Assembly (NCBI RefSeq): GCF_025961835.1 | Contig: NZ_JAOQOK010000001.1 | Location: 186,001 to 250,000, forward strand | DNA from: Sphingobium sp. B2D3C | GTDB lineage: Bacteria; Pseudomonadota; Alphaproteobacteria; Sphingomonadales; Sphingomonadaceae | Direction: 5' to 3' | DNA: 64,000 nt | Part shown: positions 35,283 through 45,567 of the stretch, piece by piece | How the letters are laid out: every line of letters begins with the position of its first letter | How positions within the stretch are numbered: position 1 is the first letter of the stretch | Translations under genes and position numbers: made by a program | Notes under the pieces: model-generated | Told to the model about the DNA's origin: nothing | What the model saw: the letters and a program-made list of their open reading frames with translations, nothing else | Databases searched by the model: none

Positions 35283-36878
35283 GTGGCACAGGCGGGGACG
35301 GACAGCGCACCAAAGGGTATCCTCGGCTGGATCGAGCGGACGGGCAACAAGCTGCCCGATCCGGTGTTCATCTTCTTCTACCTCATCCTCGCGCTGGTAC
35401 TGATCTCGCTCGCCGCCGCGCTGGCCGGCCTGTCGGCCGTGCACCCGACGCAGGTCGATGCGCAAACCGGCGCGCCGGTGACGATCACGGCACAAAGCCT
35501 GCTCGGCGCGGAGAATATCCGCCGCCTGTGGGTCGAGATGCCCGCCACCTTCACCCATTTCCACCCACTCGGCTATGTGCTGGTGGTGATGCTCGGCGCG
35601 GGCGTGGCCGAGCGCTCCGGCCTGTTCGGCACTGCCATGCGCGCCAGCGTCGCCAATGCACCGGCGATGCTGCTGACGCCGATGGTCGCCTTCGTCGCCA
35701 TGATGGGCAATCTCGCCGCAGATGCGGCCTATGTCGTGCTCGTACCGCTGGCCGGCATCATCTATGCGGCGGCCGGTCGCCATCCCGTCGCCGGGATCGC
35801 GGCCGCCTTTGCCGGCGTGTCCGGCGGCTTCTCGGCCAATCTCCTGCCCGGCCAGCTCGACGCGCTGCTCTTCGGCATCACCCAGCAGGCCGCGCAGTTG
35901 CTGGATGCCGACTGGCAGATGAACATTGCCGGCAACTGGTTCTTCATGGCCGCTTTGCTCATCCTCTACATCCCGGTCATCTGGTACGTCACCGACCGGA
36001 TCATCGAGCCACGCCTTGGCGGCTATGTGCCGCAGGGCGAGGCGGCGATGATTGCGGGCACGCCGGATGCCACCGCCGAACAGCGCCTCACCACCGCGCA
36101 GCGCAAGGGCCTGCGCCACGGCGGCCTGGCGATGCTGGCGGTGGTCGCACTCTGGGCGATCATGGCGCTGATGCCGGGTGCGCCACTGGTCGATGCAAAT
36201 GCAGCGGTGCCGGAGGCGCGACTGACGCCCTTCTACCAGTCGCTGGTCGGCGGCTTCTTCCTGCTCTTCCTTGCCGGCGGCTGGGCCTATGGCAAGGCGG
36301 CGGGCACCATCGCCGATCATCGCGACGTGGTGAAGATGATGAGCGGGGCGATGGGCGACCTTGCTTATTATCTCGTCCTCGCCTTCGCGGCGGCGCATTT
36401 CGTGGCGATGTTCGGCTGGTCCAATCTCGGCCTCATCTTCGCGATTCACGGCGCCGGCGGTCTGCAGGCCGTCGCCTTGCCGACGCCGGTGCTGCTGCTC
36501 CTGATCGTGCTGTTTACCACCGTGCTCAATCTGTTCGTGGGCTCGGCCAGCGCAAAATGGGCGCTGCTCGCCCCGGTGCTGGTGCCGATGCTGATGCTGC
36601 TCGGGATCAGTGCGGAGACGACGACGGCCGCCTATCGCGTCGGCGATGGGGCGACCAACATCATCTCGCCGCTGATGGTCTATTTCCCGCTGATCCTCAT
36701 TTATTGCCAGCGCTGGGTGCCGAGCTTCGGCCTTGGCAGCCTTGCGGCGGTCATGCTGCCTTATTCCCTCTGGCTGCTGCTCTTTGGCGGGGCACTGCTC
36801 GCCGGCTGGACGCTCCTCGACCTACCGCTCGGGCCGAACGCGCCCGTGCATCTGCCTGCGGTGCTGCCCGGCAGCTGA
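35283..36878 (+). CDS. AbgT-family transporter
   Basis: A 531-residue membrane protein of the AbgT family, which includes the p-aminobenzoyl-glutamate importer AbgT and the sulfonamide exporter MtrF. The opening WIERTGNKLPDPVFIFFYLILALVLIS and internal LLVVMLGAGVAERSGLFGTAMRA and GNLAADAAYVVLVPLAG are family hallmarks, with about twelve helices. Start is GTG 35283 with GAGGG upstream. It may import folate breakdown products or expel antimetabolites. It stands alone after the receptor gene and ahead of hsp20-lon. Confidence 0.87.
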   Translation: MAQAGTDSAPKGILGWIERTGNKLPDPVFIFFYLILALVLISLAAALAGLSAVHPTQVDAQTGAPVTITAQSLLGAENIRRLWVEMPATFTHFHPLGYVLVVMLGAGVAERSGLFGTAMRASVANAPAMLLTPMVAFVAMMGNLAADAAYVVLVPLAGIIYAAAGRHPVAGIAAAFAGVSGGFSANLLPGQLDALLFGITQQAAQLLDADWQMNIAGNWFFMAALLILYIPVIWYVTDRIIEPRLGGYVPQGEAAMIAGTPDATAEQRLTTAQRKGLRHGGLAMLAVVALWAIMALMPGAPLVDANAAVPEARLTPFYQSLVGGFFLLFLAGGWAYGKAAGTIADHRDVVKMMSGAMGDLAYYLVLAFAAAHFVAMFGWSNLGLIFAIHGAGGLQAVALPTPVLLLLIVLFTTVLNLFVGSASAKWALLAPVLVPMLMLLGISAETTTAAYRVGDGATNIISPLMVYFPLILIYCQRWVPSFGLGSLAAVMLPYSLWLLLFGGALLAGWTLLDLPLGPNAPVHLPAVLPGS

Positions 36879-36994
36879 TTGCTGCCTGGGCTTTCCCCGC
36901 GCCCTTCTGCCGGGCTTGAAATCGGCCCGGCGAGCAACCTTATTGGATGCACGCCGCGCATCTCGCCCGGTGACCCAAGGGGAAGAGGGCGCGC

Positions 36995-37410
36995 ATGACT
37001 TCGCGGAACAGGCACTGGATGTGGGCCGATGCGGTCGACCTGCTGGATCGTATGCAGCGCCTCCAGCAGCAGAATTATGCGCCCGTCCGCGCCGCCAGCG
37101 GTCCGCCGGCCTGGGAGCCACCCGCCGACATGATCGAGACGGCGCATGAGGTGCTGGTCATCGTGGCGCTGCCCGGCGTCGATGCCGAGAAGGCGGAGGC
37201 GTTCATCGAGGATGGCGTGCTCATCGTGCGCGGCCAGCGCATCCTGCCGCCGGAGCTGCGCACCGCGCGCATTCATCGCCTCGAATTGCCGCAGGGCCGC
37301 TTCGAGCGCCGCCTGCCGCTCCCCGGCGGCCAGTATCAAGGCGTGCGTCGCGCCGCCGTGAATGGCTGCCTGCTCGTTACGCTCAGCAAGGTCGATGGAG
37401 GCCGCTTCTG

Positions 37411-37411
<1 letters not shown>
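36995..37411 (+). CDS. Hsp20/alpha-crystallin-family small heat shock protein
   Basis: A 138-residue protein with an alpha-crystallin domain (about 40-135). The segment VLVIVALPGVDAEKAEAFIEDGVLIVRGQR matches strands 2-5 of the family, and the C-terminal GCLLVTLSKV replaces the usual I-x-I tail. It has a short aromatic-rich N-terminus. It overlaps the lon start codon by one base (TGATG), so a holdase and an ATP-dependent protease are translated in one unit. No sigma-32 promoter could be picked out with confidence. Confidence 0.85.
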
Positions 37412-39855
<2,444 letters not shown>

Positions 39856-39863
39856 CGTCCATC

Positions 39864-39980
39864 AGCCCCTCCCCTTCAGGGGAGGGGAAGGGGGTGGTGG
39901 CGATGCGCAGCATCGCTCGCATTGCGAACATTCGTGGGCGGTGAGCCCTACCCCAACCCCTCCTCTGAAGGGGAGGGGCT
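39864..39980. repeat. Long inverted repeat after lon
   Basis: AGCCCCTCCCCTTCAG (39864-39879) and CTGAAGGGGAGGGGCT (39965-39980) are a perfect 16-base inverted repeat. The left arm also folds locally as CCCCTCCCC-GGGGAGGGG (39866-39887). This is a typical CCCTCCCC-type sphingomonad intergenic element. It probably separates the convergent lon and VOC transcripts. Confidence 0.7.
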
Positions 39981-40009
39981 AAGGCGCGCGCAGACAGCTT
40001 AACCCCCAT

Positions 40010-40435
40010 TCACAGCGCGAAGGTCACGCGCCCCTCGGCATCGATCGGCCAGGCCGGATTCCAAGCAATCTCCCAGGCATGGCCGTCAGGATCGGCAACA
40101 TAGCCGCGCATCCCGCCATGGGGCGGCGCGTCGGCGGCGCGCAGCAGCTCGCCGCCGGCCTCGACAAGCCGGGCAATCAGCGGCGCAACCTCCGCCTGCG
40201 TCGCGACATTATGCGCCAGCGCCACCGGAGCAGCGCCATGGCTAGCCACTGGGCGCTGCATGTCCTGCGCCAGCGCGTCCTTCGCCCAAAGCCCGAGGAC
40301 GAAGCCGTTCATCTGGTAGAAGAGGATGTCCTCCCCCTCGTACACCGGCGTCCAGCCGAAACCCTCGCGATAAAAGCGCCGCGCGCGTGCCAGATCGCCG
40401 ATGCCCAGCGTGATGACGGCGACCTGTTGCTGCAC
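40010..40435 (-). CDS. VOC (glyoxalase/bleomycin-resistance) family protein
   Basis: A 141-residue protein with the paired beta-alpha-beta-beta-beta modules of the VOC fold. ITLGIGDLARARRFYREGFGWTPVYE is the first module, and GGMRGYVADPDGHAWEIAWNP the second, with the metal-ligand-like DPDGHAWEI. It is the last gene of a minus-strand group. A specific reaction cannot be assigned; such proteins include dioxygenases, lyases and binding proteins. Confidence 0.85.
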   Translation of the reverse strand: MQQQVAVITLGIGDLARARRFYREGFGWTPVYEGEDILFYQMNGFVLGLWAKDALAQDMQRPVASHGAAPVALAHNVATQAEVAPLIARLVEAGGELLRAADAPPHGGMRGYVADPDGHAWEIAWNPAWPIDAEGRVTFAL

Positions 40436-40450
40436 GGGCGGCCTCCGCTC

Positions 40451-40987
40451 TTAGTCCTTTACCGCGACATTGCGCAGCTGGATCAGCCACTTGCCATTGA
40501 CGCGCACCACATCGTCCCGCCCGCGACCGGCAGCGGCGAGCCGCGGCGGGGGATTGAGCGCGCGGTCGGCGAACACCGTCTGCCAGTAATAATTCACCTG
40601 CGCATGGTCACGGTCGATGAAGGTGATGGTCTGGTTGCTCATCATGTGGTGCATCGCGCCGATATGCTCGCCCTTGGCCCGGCGCTCCTCCTGGCTGGTC
40701 TTCATGGCGGTGATCATCTTGCGCAGCGCTTCGCTGCCCTTGACGTCGTTGAAGGCGCCGTCGGGCGTGAACTGCGCGGCATAGGCCTCGGCATTCAAGC
40801 TGTCGGCCGCGCGCACATAATCCCACATCAGCTTCTCGATCTGGGTGCGATCCTGCACTTCCTGAAGGATGCGGGCGTGATCGGCCTGATCGCCATGCCC
40901 GGCATGTTGCGCGAGCAGTGGGGCAGGCTGCGCGACCAGCATGAGTGCGCTCAGCGCCACGCCGGTCAGAGTTGTGCGTGTCGTCAT
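40451..40987 (-). CDS. Exported NTF2-like (SnoaL) protein
   Basis: A 178-residue protein with a signal peptide (helix about 7-22, cleavage after LLAQ) and a SnoaL/NTF2-like cone fold. The helix LMWDYVRAADSLNAEAYAAQFTPDGAFN and the C-terminal strands VNYYWQTVFADRA and DVVRVNGKWLIQLRNVAV are typical. An HAGHGDQADHAR run after the cleavage site may bind metal. It is the neighbour of a second exported NTF2-like protein and a VOC protein on the same strand. Function unknown. Confidence 0.78.
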   Translation of the reverse strand: MTTRTTLTGVALSALMLVAQPAPLLAQHAGHGDQADHARILQEVQDRTQIEKLMWDYVRAADSLNAEAYAAQFTPDGAFNDVKGSEALRKMITAMKTSQEERRAKGEHIGAMHHMMSNQTITFIDRDHAQVNYYWQTVFADRALNPPPRLAAAGRGRDDVVRVNGKWLIQLRNVAVKD

Positions 40988-41009
40988 TTGTCCTCTCCCT
41001 GTTTATGAT

Positions 41010-41606
41010 TCAGCCGGCCGGCGGCGGCACGGGCTGGGACGGCGCGGCGGGCGCGGCCGTCGGGGCTGCGGCGGGCGGCGGGGCGGCGGGCAGCGTCGCC
41101 GGGTCCCAATGCTCGTCGGCCTTGCCATCGACAAAGCGCCACATGTCGAACCAGGTCGTCGTGTAGGTCTTGGAAGGATCGTTGGGATAGGGCACTTCCC
41201 GCACGAAGCTGACCGTCACAAAATCACCCTCGGCCTGCACCGCCACCACCGGCGTCTTCATCTTCTCAGGGATCGGCGTGGGCGTGCGCTTGGCGACGTT
41301 CATGAAGAAGTCCATCACGGCCTTGAGGCCTGAACCCGCCATCGGATTATGCTGGATGTAGCGATCGGTGAGGTACAGCGGCGCGCGGTCCCAGTGATTG
41401 GCCTCCAGCAACTCCTTCACGATCTTGAGCGCGGTCTGCTTGTTGCGATGCAGCTTCGGGTCGGGACTCGTGAACAGCGATTCGGGGTCGGGATGCGCCA
41501 CCACCGCGTCATTGAGTGCACGCATCTGAGCATGAGCAGGGGCCGTGCTCAGCAGCAGCGCGGCGGCGATCAAAGGCAACGAGATCTTGGTTGGGGAGAC
41601 TCGCAT
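41010..41606 (-). CDS. Exported NTF2-like (SnoaL) protein, second copy
   Basis: A 198-residue protein with an N-terminal signal sequence (helix about 9-22, cleavage after AHA) and a SnoaL-like domain. TALKIVKELLEANHWDRAPLYLTDRYIQHNP and TTTWFDMWRFVDGKADEHWD are the diagnostic helices and strand. The last 25 residues are Pro/Ala-rich, a low-complexity tail. It is distinct in sequence from the gene next to it. It lies between the racemase gene and the first NTF2-like gene on the minus strand. Confidence 0.76.
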   Translation of the reverse strand: MRVSPTKISLPLIAAALLLSTAPAHAQMRALNDAVVAHPDPESLFTSPDPKLHRNKQTALKIVKELLEANHWDRAPLYLTDRYIQHNPMAGSGLKAVMDFFMNVAKRTPTPIPEKMKTPVVAVQAEGDFVTVSFVREVPYPNDPSKTYTTTWFDMWRFVDGKADEHWDPATLPAAPPPAAAPTAAPAAPSQPVPPPAG

Positions 41607-41695
41607 CGGGCAGATCCTCTCGCTTGGTCTTTCAAACCATTAGGACCGTATGTATCGCCCGGTGCGAACCCCGGCACAAGCCCAAAGCGGCCCGG

Positions 41696-42391
41696 CTATT
41701 TGCCCAGCACGAAGCGGGCGCCGGCCTCGGCATGGATGGTCGTGCTGTCGTAGATCGGCAGCACATTGGCATTCACGTCCACGATCAGGTCGAGCTCCGT
41801 GCACGCGAGAACCACGGCCTGCACATCCTCCTTGGCGATGTTGGTCAGCTCGGTCTTCATGTAGCGCTCGGCCTCGCGGGTGATGATGCCGGCCGCCAGC
41901 TCGGTATAGACGAGCTTGTCGATGCCCTCGGCCAGATCGGCCTCGGCGGGCAGCAGTGAGACGCCGCCCTCCTGCACCAGATGCTGGCGATAATCGCGGT
42001 CGCTCATCACATTGCTGGTGCCGACCAGCGCGACCGATTTCACCTTGTCCGCCTTCAGCCGCGCACCAATCTCGTCGATGATGTGGATGACCGGCAGGTC
42101 CACGCTCGCCTCGATCTGCGGCACCACCTTGTGCAGGCTGTTGGCGCAGATCATCAGCGCTTCCGCGCCGGCCGCCTGCAGCCGCTTGGCTGCGCCGACC
42201 ATGTGGCCGGCCCCGCAATCCCAGTCATTGGCCGAGGCGCAGCGGGCGACATCGGCAAAGTCGAGGCTGTCGATCAGCAGGGTCGCGCTGTGCAGCCCGC
42301 CCAGCTCGCGCTGCACGGAGCGGTTGATGAGGTCGTAATAGCGGGCCGTGGACGTCCAGGAGATGCCACCGATCAGTCCAAGCTTGCGCAT
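41696..42391 (-). CDS. Aspartate/glutamate racemase family protein
   Basis: A 230-residue protein of the Asp/Glu/hydantoin racemase superfamily. It opens MRKLGLIGGISWTSTARYYDLINR, the typical start of aspartate racemases. The two catalytic cysteines appear in ICANSLHKV and LACTELDLI. It interconverts enantiomers of an acidic amino acid, probably aspartate or glutamate. It starts at ATG 42391, 19 bases after the pntB stop, and the same-strand arrangement suggests co-transcription with the pnt operon. Confidence 0.85.
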   Translation of the reverse strand: MRKLGLIGGISWTSTARYYDLINRSVQRELGGLHSATLLIDSLDFADVARCASANDWDCGAGHMVGAAKRLQAAGAEALMICANSLHKVVPQIEASVDLPVIHIIDEIGARLKADKVKSVALVGTSNVMSDRDYRQHLVQEGGVSLLPAEADLAEGIDKLVYTELAAGIITREAERYMKTELTNIAKEDVQAVVLACTELDLIVDVNANVLPIYDSTTIHAEAGARFVLGK

Positions 42392-42410
42392 CAAAACTCC
42401 ATCTTGCGTG

Positions 42411-43829
42411 TCAGTGCCCGAGCGATTTGACGATCTCTTCGACCATCTTCTTGGCATCTGCGAGCAGCATCATCGTGTTGTCCATGTAGAAGACGTCATT
42501 GTCCACCCCCGCATAGCCCACGCCGCCCATGGAGCGCTTCACGAACAGCACGGTCTTGGCGTTGGCCACATCGAGGATCGGCATCCCGTAGATCGGCGAG
42601 GACTTGTCCGTCTTGGCCGCCGGATTGGTCACGTCATTGGCGCCGATGACGAAGGCGACGTCGGTCTGGGCAAACTCGCTGTTGATGTCCTCCAGCTCGA
42701 ACACCTCGTCATAGGGCACATTGGCTTCGGCCAGCAGCACGTTCATATGGCCGGGCATGCGCCCCGCGACCGGGTGGATGGCATATTTGACGCTCACGCC
42801 CGCTGCCTTGAGCATGTCGCCCATCTCGCGGAGCGCGTGCTGCGCCTGGGAGACGGCCATGCCATAGCCCGGCACGATGATGACGCTGTCCGCCTGCTTC
42901 ATCAGGAAGGCCGCGTCTTCCGCGCTGCCGCGCTTCCACGGGCGCTGCTCCTTCGCCTCGCCGTCACCGCTTGCCGCTTCCGCGCCGAACCCGCCAGCGA
43001 TCACGGAAATGAAGCTGCGGTTCATCGCCTTGCACATGATGTAGCTGAGGATCGCACCGGAAGAGCCGACCAGCGCCCCGGTGATAATCATCGCGCTGTT
43101 GCCGAGCGTGAAGCCCATGGCGGCGGCGGCCCAGCCCGAATAGCTGTTCAGCATCGAGACCACGACCGGCATGTCGGCTCCGCCAATGGGGATGATGAGC
43201 AGGAAGCCGATGACGAAGGCGAGGACGAGGATGATCCAGAAGTCCATCGGCGCCTGGCTGTGCCAGAAGCCGTAGGTGAAGAAGAGGATCGCCAGCAGCG
43301 TGCCGATGTTGATGATGTGGCGCCCCGGCAGCAGGATCGGCTTGCCGCTCATATTGCCGTTGAGCTTGAGGAAGGCGATGACCGAGCCCGAGAAGGTGAT
43401 CGCGCCGATCGCGACGCCCAGCGCCATCTCGATGCGGCTGGCGGCATGGATCGCCCCGGTCAGCTCGTCAGCAATGCCGAAGGACACCGGGCTGAGGAAG
43501 GCGGCGACGCCGACCAGCACGGCGGCAAGGCCGACAAGGCTGTGAAAGGCCGCGACGAGCTGCGGCATCGCCGTCATGGCAATCCGCCGCGCGATCACGA
43601 AGCCGAGCACGCCGCCGATGATGATCGCGATGCCGATGCGCGGCATTGCCACCGCATCATGCGTCGCCACGGTGGTGCCCACCGCGATGAACATGCCGAG
43701 CATGCCGAAGCGATTGCCGCGCCGGCTGCTCTCCGGGTTGGAAAGGCCGCGCAGCGCCAGAATGAACAGCACGCCGGAAATGAGATAGGCGAGGGCCGCC
43801 AGCGGCCCGACAGGCAGGAACGCCAGCAT
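42411..43829 (-). CDS. pntB: NAD(P) transhydrogenase subunit beta
   Basis: PntB is the membrane and NADP(H)-binding subunit of the proton-translocating transhydrogenase. The 472-residue protein has about nine helices in residues 1-260, followed by the soluble dIII domain (about 290-472) with VIIVPGYGMAVSQAQ binding NADP, and the end VDNDVFYMDNTMMLLADAKKMVEEI. ATG 43829 shares one base with the pntAB stop (TGATG). The extra upstream frame is out of family. Part of a minus-strand oxidase IV-pntAA-pntAB-pntB unit. Confidence 0.95.
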   Translation of the reverse strand: MLAFLPVGPLAALAYLISGVLFILALRGLSNPESSRRGNRFGMLGMFIAVGTTVATHDAVAMPRIGIAIIIGGVLGFVIARRIAMTAMPQLVAAFHSLVGLAAVLVGVAAFLSPVSFGIADELTGAIHAASRIEMALGVAIGAITFSGSVIAFLKLNGNMSGKPILLPGRHIINIGTLLAILFFTYGFWHSQAPMDFWIILVLAFVIGFLLIIPIGGADMPVVVSMLNSYSGWAAAAMGFTLGNSAMIITGALVGSSGAILSYIMCKAMNRSFISVIAGGFGAEAASGDGEAKEQRPWKRGSAEDAAFLMKQADSVIIVPGYGMAVSQAQHALREMGDMLKAAGVSVKYAIHPVAGRMPGHMNVLLAEANVPYDEVFELEDINSEFAQTDVAFVIGANDVTNPAAKTDKSSPIYGMPILDVANAKTVLFVKRSMGGVGYAGVDNDVFYMDNTMMLLADAKKMVEEIVKSLGH

Positions 43830-44113
43830 CACTTGCGCTCCTTCTTCTTGTACATCGCGAGCATCCGCTCGGTCACGGCAAAGCCGCCGAAGATGTTGAT
43901 CGAGGCCAGCACCACACCGATCAGCCCCAGCCACTCAGCCAGCGGATTGCCAGCCTCCGCCGCCGCGATGAGCGCGCCGACGATGATGACCGAGGAAATC
44001 GCGTTGGTCACCGCCATCAGCGGCGTATGCAGTGCAGGCGTGACCGACCACACGACATAATAGCCGACGAAGCAGGCCAGCACGAAGATCGAAAGAATCG
44101 CAATGAAGTCCAT
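43829..44113 (-). CDS. pntAB: NAD(P) transhydrogenase subunit alpha, membrane part (PntAB)
   Basis: A 94-residue protein with three helices (about 5-25, 36-52 and 60-82). It is the membrane segment of subunit alpha in the split arrangement found in many alphaproteobacteria. FVGYYVVWSVTPALHTPLMAVTNAISSVIIVGAL is the diagnostic stretch, and the basic tail ends KKKERK. Its stop overlaps the pntB start. Confidence 0.93.
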   Translation of the reverse strand: MDFIAILSIFVLACFVGYYVVWSVTPALHTPLMAVTNAISSVIIVGALIAAAEAGNPLAEWLGLIGVVLASINIFGGFAVTERMLAMYKKKERK

Positions 44114-44137
44114 GATTCTGGTCCCCTCCCATGGAGA

Positions 44138-45274
44138 CTAGGTGCTGCTTGTCTGCAGCCTCTCGTTCACCACCTTGCCGCCCTGGGTGATGCGGATGCC
44201 TTTCACGATCTCGTCGTCATCCGGCAGCACCGGCGCATTGGCGTCCTTGTCCCAATAGGCAGACAGGAAATTATAGAGATTGCGCGCGAACAGCGCCGAG
44301 GTGTCCGCCGCGAGGCGCGAGGGCATGTTGCGGTGGCCGACGATCTTCACCCCATGGCGCTCGACGATTTCGCCTGGCACCGCGCCCTCGACATTACCGC
44401 CCTGCTCGACAGCCAGATCCACGATCACGCTGCCCGGCTTCATCGTCGCGATCTGCGCGTCCGAGATCAGGCGCGGCGCCGCGCGGCCAGGGATCAGCGC
44501 GGTGGTGATCACGATGTCCTGCTTGGCGATATGGCTGGAGACCAGATCGGCCTGCGCTTTCTGATATTCCGGCGACATTTCGGTGGCATAGCCGCCGCTG
44601 CCTTCGCCTTCGATGCCCTTCACCGCATCCACGAAGATCGGCTTGGCGCCGAGCGATTCGATCTGTTCCTTGGTCGCCGCGCGCACGTCCGTCGCGCTCA
44701 CCTGCGCGCCGAGCCGGCGGGCGGTGGCGATGGCCTGCAGTCCCGCGACGCCCACGCCCATCACGAAGACACGGGCGGCGGAAACGGTGCCCGCAGCCGT
44801 CATCATCATCGGGAAGGCGCGGCCATATTCCGCAGCGGCGTCCAGCACCGCCTTGTAGCCCGAGAGGTTGGACTGGGAGGAGAGAATGTCCATGCTCTGC
44901 GCGCGGGTGATGCGCGGCATGAACTCCATGGCCAGCGCTTCCAGCCCGGCGGCCGCATAACGATCGATCCGTGCGCGCTCGCCAAATGGGTTGAGCGATC
45001 CGACCAGCCATGCGCCGGGCGCCGCGCCTGCAATGCTCTCGGGCTCCGGCCCCTGCACGCACAGGATAATGCCCGCGCTTTGCACGGCGGCGGCGCGGTC
45101 GGTCACCGTCGCCCCCGCGGCCTCATACTCGGCATCGGAGACGCTGGCAGAAAGGCCGGCGCCCGTTTCTACCGCCAGCTCTGCACCGAGCGCCTTGAAT
45201 TTGCGGACGGTTTCGGGCGACGCGGCCACGCGCCGCTCGCCAGCGGCGGTCTCGCGAATAACGGCGATTTTCAT
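44138..45274 (-). CDS. pntAA: NAD(P) transhydrogenase subunit alpha, soluble part (PntAA)
   Basis: A 378-residue NAD(H)-binding domain I protein. It opens MKIAVIRETAAGERRVAASPETV, and the NAD loop MGVGVAGLQAIATARRLGA is near residue 175. RAATKEQIESLGA and QDIVITTALIPGRAAPRLI are further markers. The ATG at 45274 is chosen with GGGGGG six bases upstream; a second ATG two codons earlier is possible. With PntAB and PntB it forms the complete energy-linked transhydrogenase making NADPH. It lies 23 bases after the aa3 oxidase subunit IV gene. Confidence 0.94.
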   Translation of the reverse strand: MKIAVIRETAAGERRVAASPETVRKFKALGAELAVETGAGLSASVSDAEYEAAGATVTDRAAAVQSAGIILCVQGPEPESIAGAAPGAWLVGSLNPFGERARIDRYAAAGLEALAMEFMPRITRAQSMDILSSQSNLSGYKAVLDAAAEYGRAFPMMMTAAGTVSAARVFVMGVGVAGLQAIATARRLGAQVSATDVRAATKEQIESLGAKPIFVDAVKGIEGEGSGGYATEMSPEYQKAQADLVSSHIAKQDIVITTALIPGRAAPRLISDAQIATMKPGSVIVDLAVEQGGNVEGAVPGEIVERHGVKIVGHRNMPSRLAADTSALFARNLYNFLSAYWDKDANAPVLPDDDEIVKGIRITQGGKVVNERLQTSST

Positions 45275-45297
45275 GAACATCCCCCCGTTCGGAGGGA

Positions 45298-45420
45298 TCA
45301 GGCGATGATCATGATGACGATGAGCGCGGCGATTGCGCTGAGAATCGTGCCCCACTTCATCAGCGTCACGAAGCCGCTGTAGCTGCCGGTTGCCTGATTC
45401 ATGTCCTGTTCGTGCGCCAT
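45298..45420 (-). CDS. aa3-type cytochrome c oxidase subunit IV
   Basis: A 40-residue peptide. It has an acidic start MAHEQDMNQATG, then the conserved SYSGFVTLMKWGTILSA motif and a hydrophobic helix rich in Ile. This matches the bacterial aa3-type oxidase subunit IV family (PF07835), in which a Y-x-G-F-x-x-x-x-K-W-G core is diagnostic. ATG 45420 is preceded by AGGA at a good distance. It is cotranscribed with pntAA, 23 bases downstream. It is too short for many ORF callers and could easily be missed. Confidence 0.85.
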   Translation of the reverse strand: MAHEQDMNQATGSYSGFVTLMKWGTILSAIAALIVIMIIA

Positions 45421-45508
45421 GGCTATCCTGTTCCAGATTGTCGTCTTCGCAATGTCCTAGCGGCATTATTTGGCGGCCTCAAGCAGCTTGCCGCAAAGAC
45501 AGGTCGGC

Positions 45509-45523
45509 TTAACAGCCTCTTTA
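45509..45523 (+). promoter_or_regulatory. CtrA-box-like site before the sigma-54 regulator
   Basis: TTAA-N7-TTTA, followed by C, lies at 45509-45523 and matches the CtrA consensus (TTAA-N7-TTAAC) with one mismatch. It is 45 bases before the ATG of the sigma-54 response regulator and in the divergent gap toward the pnt operon. Chance occurrence of such a site cannot be excluded. Confidence 0.35.
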
Positions 45524-45567
45524 CCCCCTCTCTTTAATTCCGTCGGCTGCAACGAGCGGAAGAGAGC

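Noticed and set aside
42348..44060. Long open frame opposite pntB.
   Set aside because: Antisense shadow, with His/Asp/Arg-rich low-complexity translation typical of reversed GC-rich genes.
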